Positions 46,120 to 56,964 of a stretch of DNA of 64,000 nt are shown here, piece after piece. Where the stretch lies: assembly GCA_017591395.1 (NCBI GenBank), contig WEDG01007055.1:236068-300067 (forward strand), in the 5' to 3' direction. Origin of the DNA: Schistocephalus solidus (taxonomy: Eukaryota; Platyhelminthes; Cestoda; Diphyllobothriidea; Diphyllobothriidae). How positions within the stretch are numbered: position 1 is the stretch's first letter; the number at the start of each line of letters is the position of its first letter. Below the pieces are notes generated by a model. The model did no database searches and was not told the origin of the DNA. It was given only the letters and a program-made list of their open reading frames with translations. Made by a program: the position numbers and the translations under genes.

Positions 46120-48050
46120 TGTTCCGGTGCTCGAACAGAATTCTCCTTTGCACATGAAAATTTCTAGGACTCAAACGTTCGTATTCATTCCTAAAATCCT
46201 TTGTTCTTCTATCATGAAACATCTGCTAGATAGCGACCGCTCTGTTCCCGTAAAAACAGTTCTCCGAGTATCTGCTCGGCCGCAAACAATTTGGATACTA
46301 TATTGCTTGGAAGCAGCTTAAATACGGTGGGCGAAACCCTGCCTATACAAACCCCTGGATCAAGTGCTGAACCGCATATTGCGCTGGCATTCTCCAGGGC
46401 CTTATATTTATTCATCACCTTTTTATTGATTTATTGCTATGCAATCTGCGATGGCCTTGGGTTTTTCTATTGACTCTGTGCAAATTCATTTTGCTGTGGG
46501 TTTCTTATTCGTTATCTGGGTTGCAGTTGCTATCCTGTCGATTCCAATAAATCACCTGCGTAAATCTAACTTAACTCTACTTCAAAACAATCTTGAATTA
46601 GATAGCGAGCCTCTAGGCTTGGGTTCCAGCAATTCAGCCCAAACCCACCACCTACAGACTATGGTCCGTGTGTATCAGGTTAGGTAAGAACGACATCCCC
46701 TAATTTGGTTTAGGTTTGAGATGAAAGGTGAAAATTTAGTCGCGTTTTAGGGTTCAAAAGTAGTGTCATGATAACTCAGTCATCGTGAGTCTATCTAAAA
46801 AACAGTAGGAGCCTTGCGTCTTCAGTGGGCTATAACTCAAACATACTATTTTTCAGCTATTAGTTCAGGATTCAATGCGTTATCACTTAGTGAAGGAGCC
46901 ACAATTCTGCTGGCTTCGGACAAGGATTATGCGGTTTCGTCATGGAATAACGTTTATGAACATTATCTGTTCCCATGACAGAATCTGAATTTTCTTTTAG
47001 CCTCAAGGTTCATTTCTTATGTCCACTCAGTAACCAGAATTTACTTGCCAAAATTCTCACCTACCTGATGGGGCACCGAAGTAGACAACACTTCTGGCAA
47101 ACTTCGCGTTTTCTGTCAAATATACTCTAGCCATGGATCGGTAGAAAACGAAATGTTAATCTTGACAGTGGGTTTAGTTTGGTAGCCATATCGTTTTAGC
47201 AGTAGGCTCAACAGTGTTTAATGCGATCAGGAAATAGTGTGTTTCAGCCATCTCCTTCAACTGTCATTTAGCTCCATAAATATGTAGGATTTTATGCAGC
47301 CCCAATAAAGAGTCATCGTACGTTGATTAGGGCTGCTGAAAAGGCTAACTTTAGCTTCTTTATGTCCTCACTGGTCAACGGCACATCATTTCGAGTCCTG
47401 AGATCACAATATTCACACCCGCTAATTAGATATGAATGCCACCAGGAAGTCTCTTCTGTTTTTGGGTCGGATCTTCGAGTAGATTACTTATGGGTGCATA
47501 TTGAGAAGTGAATAAGCACGATTTCAAGTGACAAATTCGACGGCAACCGTGGCGTAGATTCGTGTTTTTCTTACCTCCGTCAGCCGACACTATCTAAACG
47601 ATACGACAGCATACCTGCCAGTTAACATTAGGTAATTAAGAATGATTTCCAACCGCCTACCATGAAGAAGTGAGTTTGTTTGTCCGCTGGGTGCAAAATC
47701 ACGTGCCAAATGCGTTCGTTGGCTTTTTGTGAGTGAAGGACTCAACTTATTTGCAGGTGACGTAATTTATTCACAGGCTTCCGAAATAAAGTTACTTTGC
47801 AAGATCTTCTGATAGTTCATATCACCTCCTTTCCGGTCAGCTTATTTGTGCCCAAACCATCTCCTGGACTACTGGCCAGCCAACGACCACCACACTGACA
47901 CTATTTGTCTGTAGTGGAATGGGGTTCACTTTTCCATGCCATGTACTTTGGTTTCGGTTTCTGACGTGAGTAATATCATTGCTCATGCCGAGTTATTGGC
48001 GCTGTTTTGCCTAGCTGTATTCACTTACAGGCCTAAATCGTGGTACCTAT
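46120..48050. other. Stretch with possible exons but no identified gene
   Basis: Apart from the candidate exon at 46439-46684, an acceptor-like TATTTTTCAG (about 46858) precedes protein-like frames. I could not link them into a gene model. No repeats recognised. Confidence 0.3.
46439..46684 (+). CDS. Candidate exon with one membrane segment, unknown protein
   Basis: The frame encodes a hydrophobic stretch FAVGFLFVIWVAVAILSIPI followed by NHLRKSNLTLLQNNLELDSE, a soluble tail. It ends at a good donor (TTAG|GTAAGA, 46684). An overlapping upstream frame (46291-46473) is also hydrophobic. It could be part of a multi-pass transporter, but no family motif is visible and the upstream exon is unknown. 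Confidence 0.25.
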
Positions 48051-48054
48051 GATG

Positions 48055-48660
48055 AGAGAAACAAAGAGGTGAGTTCCAGAAAGTAGTAGCAAAGAAAGAG
48101 ACACGATCGCTGGAACATAACAATGCCATCTCTCAAGCCTTGACGTATGCGACGCGACCCAGCCACACATTCAAGTTTGCTGAAGCTGAAATTCTCATTA
48201 GAGGTGACAACCACGTAGGCTGCGAACTGCTCGAGTCCTGGTATTCCGGCCCTCACAAATCGCAAACACCTTCCCATTTAATATGCGGTGCTGAGCCTTT
48301 GTGTGGGCAAGTTAGTTAGCCACGCGGACAGCATGCAGCTGACCACTAGTTATGGTTGCCGTGTCGACGAGCCATATGGCCCAGAAGCTCGCGCAGACGA
48401 CGAAACCTGGGTGATAGCAACTCGACTGCAGGCAAGCATCGCACCGCATGCAACTACGTGCGTCTGGTGTGGGAGCCCAGAATGTTCACGGGCACGCAGG
48501 TGCATATCAGCAGCATGGCAACTGTATACTGTAACATCAGGCCAGTCAGAAAATTATGGCACCCCATGCAACTATCCGCGATGCATCCAGGAGTTGGCAA
48601 TTGTGATGGGCATGTAGTGAACTAGCAACTTGGGGCACTTGGGCAGTTCAATATCCTTAT
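48055..48660 (+). pseudogene. Penelope-like element: C-terminal GIY-YIG remnant and 3' UTR
   Basis: AISQALTYATRPSHTFKFAE, AEILIRGDNHVGCELLESWY and SGPHKSQTPSHL (48118-48280) match the C-terminal part of the family-2 copy at 10096-10600. The nuclease core upstream is unrecognisable. The GC-rich 380 bp that follow hold overlapping frames (48288-48617, 48356-48625) that I read as untranslated sequence. Confidence 0.7.
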
Positions 48661-48664
48661 CTGA

Positions 48665-49320
48665 CTATGTCTCTCATTGTGGACTAAAGTGAGCATCCAA
48701 AACGTCAGGCCAATAAAGCTCTTGTTCCAACGGTCGTGTCACCCTCTTCATTGTATATGCTGTGTCCAATTTGCATTCATGTCCCAATCTGCTGGATGTT
48801 TGAAATTGCATGCTCACCGCATGTTGAGAAATAACGGCCTGACCACCGAGATAGCACTGCCTAGGTCGCTACCTTGTGCACATTCCCACTCTTACTACTG
48901 TTTATTGTTAAAGTGGAAACATTTTGGATAATACCATATGTTCCTGTTGGGTTCTTGGTTAGGAACTAGACGTAAGTTAGACGTTGTGGAAGCAACCAAT
49001 GGTGTATTGGTTTAGTCTAAATAAAGGGCCCACTTCCCAACCTTCATTATGGATTGGAAGTTTGACGATTAGGCTTGTTGAAAAAAAACAATGCATTCAA
49101 TCTACGCAACGTACATCTTAGTTGATTTGCTTTATTCTGCTAAAAGGTAAAACCTATCTCTCAACATGACCACTTCCTCAATGGCGCGTCAATGGCTGAA
49201 GCACAGAGTAGAGATCTTCAGCGGAAATCAGCCTCCATGTGGTCAGGTTTTTATCTTTGAGGAATACGTCAGCACTGACCGTTAGCGGTAATGTGTTGGC
49301 CAACTTTAGTTGCAGATCTC
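48665..49320. other. Stretch with nothing identified
   Basis: A frame at 48677-48931 has no known motif. No repeat recognised. Confidence 0.4.
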
Positions 49321-49328
49321 AAAGAATC

Positions 49329-49883
49329 CTATGACGAAATTTCAGCGTTTTGGACACAAACCGTCGATACGTAAGTGTTTTTCAGATCTACCCTATAATC
49401 TCCATAGACATTAACACGTCCGTTTTTTATCTCTGAGCCTCGATCCAAAGACTTCATTCCTGCTATGATGCTCGTGCGAACCGGCAGTTTGTCAGATGAT
49501 AAATGTGCAAGCTGCTGCCTCCGAAAGGAATAAGTGCGCACTACTTTCTGAGAAGATGGGCCCATTTTTGTGAGGGCAGCGCAGAGACTGGTAGGGTAGT
49601 AATGTTTCCTCCCTCCCAGAGGTTCACTCTTCAGGCCGGGTGTTACTTCTAGCATAGGTCGTAAAGTACTTTCGCCCCCAACCTGGTGGGTGTCCCCAAA
49701 AACGCGGTCGGAAATCCATAGAATCGCTTTCTTTTTCCTAAACAAGGTTCCATTGTGTGTGTGTGTGTTCGGTACGGGCAGCCACAGCCTATGCGTAATC
49801 AGGGCATCATTTTCGCAACTGCAGTTATGCGCCCCCACGCCAACATCCCGGGCACTGGACCTTTGCACTGAGACTTTCTGCAA
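49329..49883 (-). CDS. Uncharacterised 184-aa ORF
   Basis: Among the longer intact frames in the window. Product starts MQKVSVQRSSARDVGVGAHN and is rich in Arg, Ser and Gly with no signal peptide, membrane segment or known domain. Part of the plus strand is open too (49690-50049), and a (TG)n tract at 49753-49767 encodes the THTH stretch. It is as likely to be old repeat sequence as a gene. Confidence 0.25.
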   Translation of the reverse strand: MQKVSVQRSSARDVGVGAHNCSCENDALITHRLWLPVPNTHTHNGTLFRKKKAILWISDRVFGDTHQVGGESTLRPMLEVTPGLKSEPLGGRKHYYPTSLCAALTKMGPSSQKVVRTYSFRRQQLAHLSSDKLPVRTSIIAGMKSLDRGSEIKNGRVNVYGDYRVDLKNTYVSTVCVQNAEISS

Positions 49884-49889
49884 GAAAGC

Positions 49890-50730
49890 GCATATATTAA
49901 TCCCACATGTCCCACTGCATGATTATATCACTATTGCAGTTATCTGGAATGTCATTAGGGTTACATGGGATCATCTAGGATGCGAACACTCACTGGAAGA
50001 GCACATAGTCGGAGTCTGTTCAAGTTCCCTGCACTTCAGCTCGTCCTAATGACATCCACTGGGCTACATTCTATGGGTGGGCACTTTGTTTACTAGCAAA
50101 CCCTATCATACGCCGAACCTCCTGAAACATCGAAGGATAAATGTTGATGGAAAAGTCTACTTGCGTGACGTGTTGGCTTCTGATTAGACTCCCTTCTAGC
50201 TCCCCAAAGCAATTAAAGTTCTTATTGCACAGTTGGAGGCGAGTGTTATTTCAGTTTTAGAACATTTTTATCAAGCTCGTCTTTTGAAATAATGCTTACA
50301 TTTTCACTTTTTTGGAGGCTTCTAACCTCTTTGACACTCTCCTTTTAAACACAATAAATATGTGGATTCCTGCCAGAATGGGAAGTCTCTGCTCTATCGG
50401 CTTCCGTAATCCGAAAAGCATCAAACGGGGGACAGATATCGCGAAAAAACAGCCGGCTAACCGAAGATAGCAGAGGGTTGACAGGTGAGATGTTGGTAGA
50501 TGGGTACTGAGCTCTTTCGGATTTATTTTGCCTTTATTCCGCCAATTCTAATTCTAGCTACCAGGTAGAAACCAGTCCGTGACCTCAGCCACCCACTCAA
50601 AGCTTATTTGCTTCAGTTTTGGCCCATTCCTGTATGCATAAATACCTGGTCTGCAGCATGCCAGGTTGTGAGGCCCTGATGAACTCCAGTCAGTTTTATG
50701 CAGTGTGATAGAGTCCGTCTGCACACCATC
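49890..50730. other. Stretch with nothing identified
   Basis: No coding motif or repeat recognised before the TG-rich tract at 50740. Confidence 0.4.
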
Positions 50731-50739
50731 TGCACCGCT

Positions 50740-50757
50740 GGTGTGTGTGTGTGCGCG
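50740..50757 (+). repeat. (TG)n/(CG)n alternating purine-pyrimidine tract
   Basis: GTGTGTGTGTGTGCGCGC. With the tract at 51119-51143 it marks a GC-rich 400-bp interval. Such tracts can adopt Z-DNA; no function is shown. Confidence 0.7.
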
Positions 50758-50859
50758 CCCCCTAAACGGGCCACGTGGTAGATGCGTTGGACCAACACGG
50801 GGGCCACATTAGGGCACGGTAGGCGTTATTCGGGTTGCGCTCCCATAACAAATGCCGAA

Positions 50860-51090
50860 CATGGAGGTGTGGTGGCACGCCTATGGGTGGCTAGGACTTA
50901 GGGGGCCCGGCCGCGCCAGCCACCTGCGTCCTCTCCCGCCTCTGGTCTTCTTGACTCTGTCTTGACACCGGGCTCAGGTGGGTGAGGAGGAGAGAGTGCG
51001 GTTGATTCAGCGCAAGTCTACTATCACTTTAAAATAAATCACGCGCAAGTCACCGTCCCTGCTCCACTTTCCCAAGGAGCATATGGTGGA
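50860..51090 (+). repeat. Dispersed GC-rich repeat, copy 2
   Basis: Same-orientation relative of 7795-8025 (GCGCCAGCCACCTGCGTCC, CTCTGGTCTTCTT, GCGCAAGTCACCGTCCCTGC). It is more GC-rich and looks better preserved than copy 1. No coding potential recognised. Confidence 0.5.
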
Positions 51091-51118
51091 CATTGTCGGA
51101 CTTCGACGGTCGAACTGT

Positions 51119-51143
51119 CGTGTGCGCGCGCACGCGCGCATAT
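51119..51143 (+). repeat. 25-nt alternating purine-pyrimidine tract
   Basis: GTGTGCGCGCGCACGCGCGC continues as AT. Unbroken alternation makes this a strong Z-DNA candidate. Confidence 0.7.
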
Positions 51144-51454
51144 TTGGTGTTCCTGATCCCAGATGGTGGTCAGCAGTAGGACTGACTGAACGAAAACAGA
51201 ATAAGCGCAAAATAGTTCTGAATCAATCTACCCCTATCTCTGTTGTCACCCCCACCCTCCTCTGCCGGGTTCACGTATCCCCAAGTTTTCGTTGCACTCG
51301 TAAAAAACTGCAAGAGATAGGGATCGGATTGCGCTATTCGCAAACCTCGATAAAAGCTAGGAGAATAATAATTTTGACGCCTTGAATACTCTCATAACAG
51401 CACGGACTGAGATGAACCATAAGAAAATCTGCGGTGTCTATATGGTAAAATAGC

Positions 51455-51606
51455 AATGCCAACAAAGACTAGGGAGACTGAAATGACCATTTATGCCTCA
51501 TTAGCCGTTATCAGCCAGTCACACCCAACCCCAGGTGTGCCCCAACCGAGGCTCGAAGCTGCAACCTTTTGATCAGACGTTGAACGCTTTAACCAGTGAG
51601 CCTCAG
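51455..51606 (-). repeat. tRNA-derived SINE, family 1, well-preserved head
   Basis: The minus strand reads GAGGCTCACTGGTTAAAGCG (A box region), GTCTGATCAAAAGGTTGCAG and the B-box-like CTTCGAGCCTCGG. The body follows as GGTTGGGTGTGACTGGCTGA and TTCAGTCTCCCTAGTCTTTG. This gives the clearest view of the family's tRNA origin. Confidence 0.8.
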
Positions 51607-51627
51607 GTAGGCCACCCCCTTAGATTT

Positions 51628-51832
51628 GGTATGACTGGCTGATGGTGGCTTATGAGCCAGAAATGGCCATTCCAGTTTCTCTTGTCTTTGACGGCATTTT
51701 TAATCGGCCTCTTCTACCACTCGTCATCATGCGACTGCTAGCAGGATTCCATAATGAGCCTCAAGGCCGAATGAGATAAGGGAGTTCCGTTAACGATCGG
51801 TGAGCGTTCACGAACTAATGGGACTAAATGGG
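51628..51832 (+). repeat. SINE family 1 body, inverted relative to its neighbour
   Basis: GGTATGACTGGCTGATGGTG through CCAGTTTCTCTTGTCTTTGA mirrors 51455-51530. The copy then continues to the 3' end GTTCCGTTAACGATCGGTGA seen also near 45940 and 17010. The two copies lie head to head around 20 bp, forming a near-palindrome with arms of about 75 bp. Confidence 0.8.
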
Positions 51833-51839
51833 ATGGCAA

Positions 51840-52690
51840 ATTTACCAAAACGCAGAACGTGCCTTGTGTGGTGCAAAATCACTGAACTCCTCTCCGCAGG
51901 GACTGGATACCGGCCGAAAAAAAATTGGCAACTGCTTTCTAGTTGACTTATCAGCTATTGGCCTCGGGAGGCGTCATCCCTTTCAGTACCCGAACGGAAA
52001 GATTCTGGATGGTCTGACAAATTGCTTTCACTGTTTGTACCTTCTTTGACTCCGGAGCGCCGTCTTACTTTGGAATCGCTCCTCAACCATATAAAAGACT
52101 TAGCGGACGCTGGGGAGGTAATGCTTGCTGCAAATCAGTGCATTTCTTATTAAGATGAAATCTGACGCATTTGATGAAATCACACGCCGCGGTTCTCATT
52201 TTTAGCAGCAAGAAGACCGATTTTAATCGAGTATTTGCACTGAAACAAACAGTTCACAGACATTAATTGGTTCAAATTATTGAATTAATTAATTAAATCT
52301 TCAATCATGTTGCCTTTGGAACCCTCATTGTTTGACCAGGAGAGTTCTTCAAATCGAGCACCCTGCCGGAAATCTTGGCTAGGCTTACACAACCTACCAG
52401 TCCAATCCTGTCTCTAACTGCTTGTCAGCGTTTCTGAAGAGTATCTACAAAACTGGCTGAGTCGTTCATTATCAATATTCTGTCTAACTGGTTGTGAAAT
52501 TTATATCGAGTAATTCGTTATAACAAATACTTCCAAAACCTTCCACTAGCAGACGTAGTTAAGAACGTTCCCAGGGCTTTCATAAATTTGCAAAAGGGGT
52601 GGAGTAGATAATTTATATACTGCTTGTATAAAACCGCTGTTGGTGTAACCTAAACCTAGTCACTGGTTAATTCGTAAGCCACCACAAAAG
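51840..52690. other. Stretch with nothing identified
   Basis: A frame at 51828-52049 shows no motif. No repeat recognised. Confidence 0.4.
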
Positions 52691-52694
52691 AATT

Positions 52695-52790
52695 CCAAAA
52701 GTCATGCCGCAAGCCGGGATTGAGCCCGCGACCATGGCGACGCTCGTTAACCACTTGACCACCTCATAACGGCAGCGGGCCCTCTCTCAA
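52695..52790 (-). repeat. tRNA-like sequence (SINE head or tRNA pseudogene)
   Basis: The minus strand reads GAGGTGGTCAAGTGGTTAAC (A box with Leu/Ser-type spacing) and GCGGGCTCAATCCCGGC (B box region). The acceptor stem does not close by eye, so I do not call a functional tRNA. It sits about 40 bp upstream of the LINE ORF1. Confidence 0.5.
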
Positions 52791-52831
52791 ATTAATATTC
52801 ACGCTATTGACGGCACTGTCAGAAACTGTCC

Positions 52832-53912
52832 ATGAAGCTAAACCAGCTCGATAATGAGATAATAAAAATAAAATCTGCGTTAAAAGGCACCTTTAATGCA
52901 GAAGATGTCACTCAGGAGTCCACTGAGCGACTTACCAGGAGAAAAATTATTAATACTCGATCAAAGGGTATCTCAAAAACAACTTTGGCAGCTGCCACAG
53001 CTACCGAACAACAAGTAGCGATGGCGCAGGACAAAAACAGTCCGCCCAAAAACAAAAACCTTCAAAATTGCAAATCTGACATCAAGAAGGAAAAAGTTAA
53101 TGGAAAACCGACTACAAGAGATGCCTCAAAAAAGCTCGAACAAGGGGCTTCGACCATTGCCTTGTCCACCAAAGGAAATACTGAGATTCACACACCAAGC
53201 ACAAGCAGTGGTATTGATTCCCCAACCGGAACTTCCACCTGCGATTTAAAATCGTCGAAGCCGTGTACTTCACTGAAACTAAAAAACGGATCAAAGCCAA
53301 AATATAGCCAATCAGCGTCTGCTCCATCCTCACCAGTGCGCAACGTGAAACCTTCCCACCATATAGCGGAAGACAGCGTTGTAGGTACAAAAAGCGCCAC
53401 TAACAGAAAAAAAAGGTTTCATAATACAGGGACTACCTAAATCAACAGCTACAACTCCAGTAGACCGATATTCCGAAGACATGAACCACTTTCATGAACT
53501 TTTGAACAATATGCTGGAACCCAATACGTCGATTGAACTGGAAAAAGCCTTTCGCATTGGAATACGGCCCGAAAGTCAACCTGAATTAACACGTCATAGA
53601 CCTCTAAAAGTTATCTTGACCAGTAGCCAGGACGCCAGTCTCAATCGGTCTAGGCTCGTTTATTTAAAAAACTCAAACCCTGGAGTTTTTTCAACAGGAT
53701 TTCTCACCTGCGGAGCGGAAAAAACGCCATCAACTTGTCATCGAAATGAGACGGCGGCTCAGCGAAGGGGAAACAAATTTGGTTATTTACAACAACCAAG
53801 TGATCCATCGTCCATTTTTCTCCCCCTGGAGAGACCCGTTCCGGATTACCACGCTGTCGGCCCAGTAAACGGGGGCTCGCGCCCGACCGTAAGCACTTCC
53901 CATGCAAACTGA
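52832..53912 (+). pseudogene. CR1-like LINE ORF1 (frameshifted)
   Basis: A Lys/Ser/Thr-rich N-terminal region (52832-53440) is followed, after a +1 shift in an A8 run (53407-53414), by LPKSTATTPVDRYSEDMNHF and an RNA-binding-like domain (KAFRIGIRPESQPELTRHRP, LKVILTSSQDASLNRSR). A second +1 shift in a T6 run (53686-53691) restores DFSPAERKKRHQLVIEMRRR and LSEGETNLVIYNNQVIHRP. This order is typical of ORF1 in flatworm CR1-like LINEs. With the two runs corrected it would be nearly continuous. Confidence 0.75.
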
Positions 53913-53914
53913 AA

Positions 53915-56477
53915 ATTAACATTCATGTACACCAATGCACAGAGTATGCTATTGATGCTCGACGAGCTTAAGTTTCATGTCTGCAATCTCTCTCCTTATA
54001 TAATTTCCCTAACATAAACTTGGTTGTCCCAACATGTGGCCGACCGGGAGGTAACTATGGCTGGCTACCAACTTTTTTAGAAAAGACAGGAAAGAGCGTC
54101 AAGGAGGCGGCGTCACCACATATGTGAAAAGCAAACTTACAGTTTTAGACAAAACTTATAAAACTGGTGTCTTCTTCCGAGGCGATATGGCTATCCATAA
54201 AAGTGCCAGGTTCATCAAGTCTAGATATCCTGACAGTCTACCGTCCACCAAGAATAGACCCCGTAGCCTATGCTTACCTGCTAGAGGAGCTTAAAAAAAT
54301 TGCTACACGGTTGGATATCCTGATTTTGGGTGACTTCAATGCGACTCACATCGACTGGAGCTCAGCCTGCGCACATAGTTCTGATCTAGCCTTTGACGGT
54401 TACCTTCTCAGCACGACGCTAAAGCTACTTCTCACACAGCATGTCACTTTTCCAACAAGGGTGTGCGAAGGACAACACGTCAATTGCCTGGCCCTAGTTC
54501 TCACGAAGTTGCAGGACAGCATCGACGAAGTGTTATGTCTACCGCCGCTAGGTAACAGTGACCATGTGGTATTGCGATGGAAGTACTCACTATTTTCTGT
54601 ACCAGAAAAACTCACATCAGTCAGAAGGAATATATGGCAAGGCAATTTCGGTGGAATGAGGGCCAAACTCACGCGCACTCAGTGGGAACCTTTATTCGTT
54701 GGAAAAATGACCGAGGACTGGGAAACGTTCCGGGACATACTGCACAGGCTCATAGAAAATCACTGTCCGATTTTGAGAAAAAGGTTAACGAACAGACCGC
54801 GATGGCTTACGCAGGCCTTAAAACTCTAAGTAACAAAAAGCGGACATTGTGGAAAAATCGCTTACGGACGGAAACCCTGCATCTCTAAATGCGTACAAAA
54901 TGCAGAGCAATCGGGTCAAGGGCTTTACTGTTAGAACAAGACTGGATTTCGAAGTGGACCTGCTGAACCGGGCCACCGTGAACCTGAAACTGTTTTACGG
55001 TTACCTCAGGCAAGGATCCGATACCCCTGCTGAGGACAGCCGAGGGCATAGATCTTACTGAAGAGAGTGCGAAGGCTGATCATCTTTCGGAATTTTTCCG
55101 GTCTGTTTTCACAAAGGACACGAGATACGATTACCCTACCGATGGCTTCGAAATGGATACAATAGTCGATACTGTTCATTTCACCGAGACTATTGTCCTC
55201 AAGAAACTTTGGGGTTAAAGGAATCTAAGTCACCGGGTCCCGATGAAGTACCTTCAAAGCTGTTGAAAGAGCTCGCGAGAGAACTGGCAAAACCACTCTC
55301 TACGCTTTTCCAAACATCCTTCCAGACCGGAAGTCTACCAGTTGACTGGAAATCCACATGGATTACACCACTCTATAGGGGTGGAAGCCGAGTCTCTGCA
55401 AACAATTTTCGACCAGTCAGCCTAACTTCAGTTTGCTGCAAAATCATGGAAAAAAATAATTAAGCAACAACTAATGCAGTTCCTAGAACATAACCAACTG
55501 CTTTCCAAGGTCCAGCACGGTTTCCGTAGAGGTAGGTCCTGCGTCACAAATTTGCTGTACTGTTTAGAACGTTGGACTGATGCGTTCGATAGAAGAAATA
55601 CGGTGCACGCAGTCTATAACGACTTCAAAAGGGCTTTTGATAGCGTGCCGCACCACCGCCTTCTTTATAAACTCAACCGCATAGGATTAAGAGGTAGACT
55701 TCTGACATGGCTAGAAAACTTCTTAAATGGCCGCTCACAAACTGTCCATATTAGCGACTCTTGCCGTTTAATGAGAGCCAGTGCAACAGCATAAGAGTCG
55801 GGAAAAGCAGTCCTTCGAACCGTAAGGTTTACCGTCTGAATGGATTTCCATTGAAAGAAGTGGATGCCCAAAAGAACCTGGGAGTCTGGATCACGCCCTC
55901 GCTTAAACCCTCCCTACATTGCGCAAAGGTAGCGAAGTCCGCCATGTAGATTCTGTACCTCGTTAAACGAGCTTTTGCAGCCTTCACTACCGACTGCTTC
56001 GCTCAAGTCTTCGGAACATTCGTGCGGCCGCAGTTGGAGTCCGCTATCCAAGCTTGGGGACCCTGGGCGGTGAAGGACATCAACATCCTCGAATAGGTCC
56101 AAAGGCGAGCAACCAAACTTGTTCTTGGACATGGCTCACAGCTTTATGAAGCACGGCTGTCGAATCTCAATCTCTTTCCCTTGCGCCGTAGACAGCTTCG
56201 TGGAGACCTGATACTAACACTCTGCATACTACGCGTCCAGGACTGTTGTCTCGTCCCAGGTGATTTCTTCGAGTTAGCAACAACAACGAACTTGAGAGGT
56301 CATCCTCTCAAATTACGTGTGACTGGAGCAAGGCTAGACACTCGGAAGTACTTCTTCTCCAAAAGAGTAGTTGAAGCTTGGAGTAATCTTCCTCTGGATT
56401 TTGTTATATCGGACTCCTTGGAGGTTTTTAAGCGAAAGTTAGATCGATCTAATGGTGCGAGCTACAACACGAACTGA
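53915..56477 (+). pseudogene. CR1-like LINE ORF2: APE endonuclease and RT with palm deletion
   Basis: The endonuclease starts near FMYTNAQSMLLMLDELKFHV. It includes DILTVYRPPR, ILGDFNATHIDW (catalytic Asp/Asn) and GNSDHVVLRW (Ser-Asp-His), so its key residues are present. The RT shows KSPGPDEVPSKLLKELAREL, NNFRPVSLTSVCCKIMEK and AFDSVPHHRLLYKL (motif A). At about 55755 the frame jumps from TVHISDS to LPFNESQCNSIRVG, removing motif B (PQGSVLGP) and motif C (YADD), about 100 residues. The C-terminal part ends FKRKLDRSNGASYN. +1 shifts in T6 (54073-54078) and A7 (55450-55456) runs interrupt it. Target-primed retrotransposition is impossible for this copy. Confidence 0.9.
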
Positions 56478-56640
56478 AAGCTGCAAGAGTGACGTCAGAA
56501 AATTAGGTATTTAGGATACTATTAGCTATATTAGAGTAACATTTCTTTATTTTGTTATTTTCGTTCGAGGGCTTGTAGTCGCCCCTAATTCCCATGCTGA
56601 GGTCCCCGAGGTCTTCGCTGCTTAATTATTTGCCCACCTT
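56478..56640 (+). other. 3' UTR of the CR1-like LINE
   Basis: The stretch between the ORF2 stop and about 56640 includes TTCGAGGGCTTGTAGTCGCC and CCCATGCTGAGGTCCC. No clear A-rich end, so the boundary is approximate. Confidence 0.45.
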
Positions 56641-56864
56641 GGTGACACCGTTAGTGTTCGCATCAGCTGGACATGGCGGCCATCGTCTATGCGGTGTATG
56701 AACGTTCTCCCTTGGTTTTAACCGCAAGGGACCGAGGATGATCTGGGTGGATATCTCCACCTTCGAAATTACTCAACGGACTCTGCAATCAGCAAGGGAG
56801 CATCTGGCTGCACCTTTCGCACTTCGGTGCTCATTCATGTGACCTTCGCGATGCCCCCCGTTGG

Positions 56865-56960
56865 AACCCCTCCCCAAGGGCGACAGTTTTTTCTCCTAAA
56901 TATCACTGGGAGCTTTTTTCACTGTCTGCTCTTTTTAAACTACGTTCCAGCCAGTTGGCT
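56865..56960 (+). repeat. Fragment of another CR1-like LINE 3' UTR
   Basis: CAGTTTTTTCTCCTAAATAT and GAGCTTTTTTCACTGTCTGC match CCGTTTTTTCTCCTGAAAAC and GAGTTTTTTCACTGTCCGCT near 44130-44190 in the LINE at 42785-44250. Confidence 0.5.
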
Positions 56961-56964
56961 CATA

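Noticed and set aside
52695..52790. Functional tRNA-Leu or tRNA-Ser
   Set aside because: A and B boxes are present but the acceptor stem does not close.
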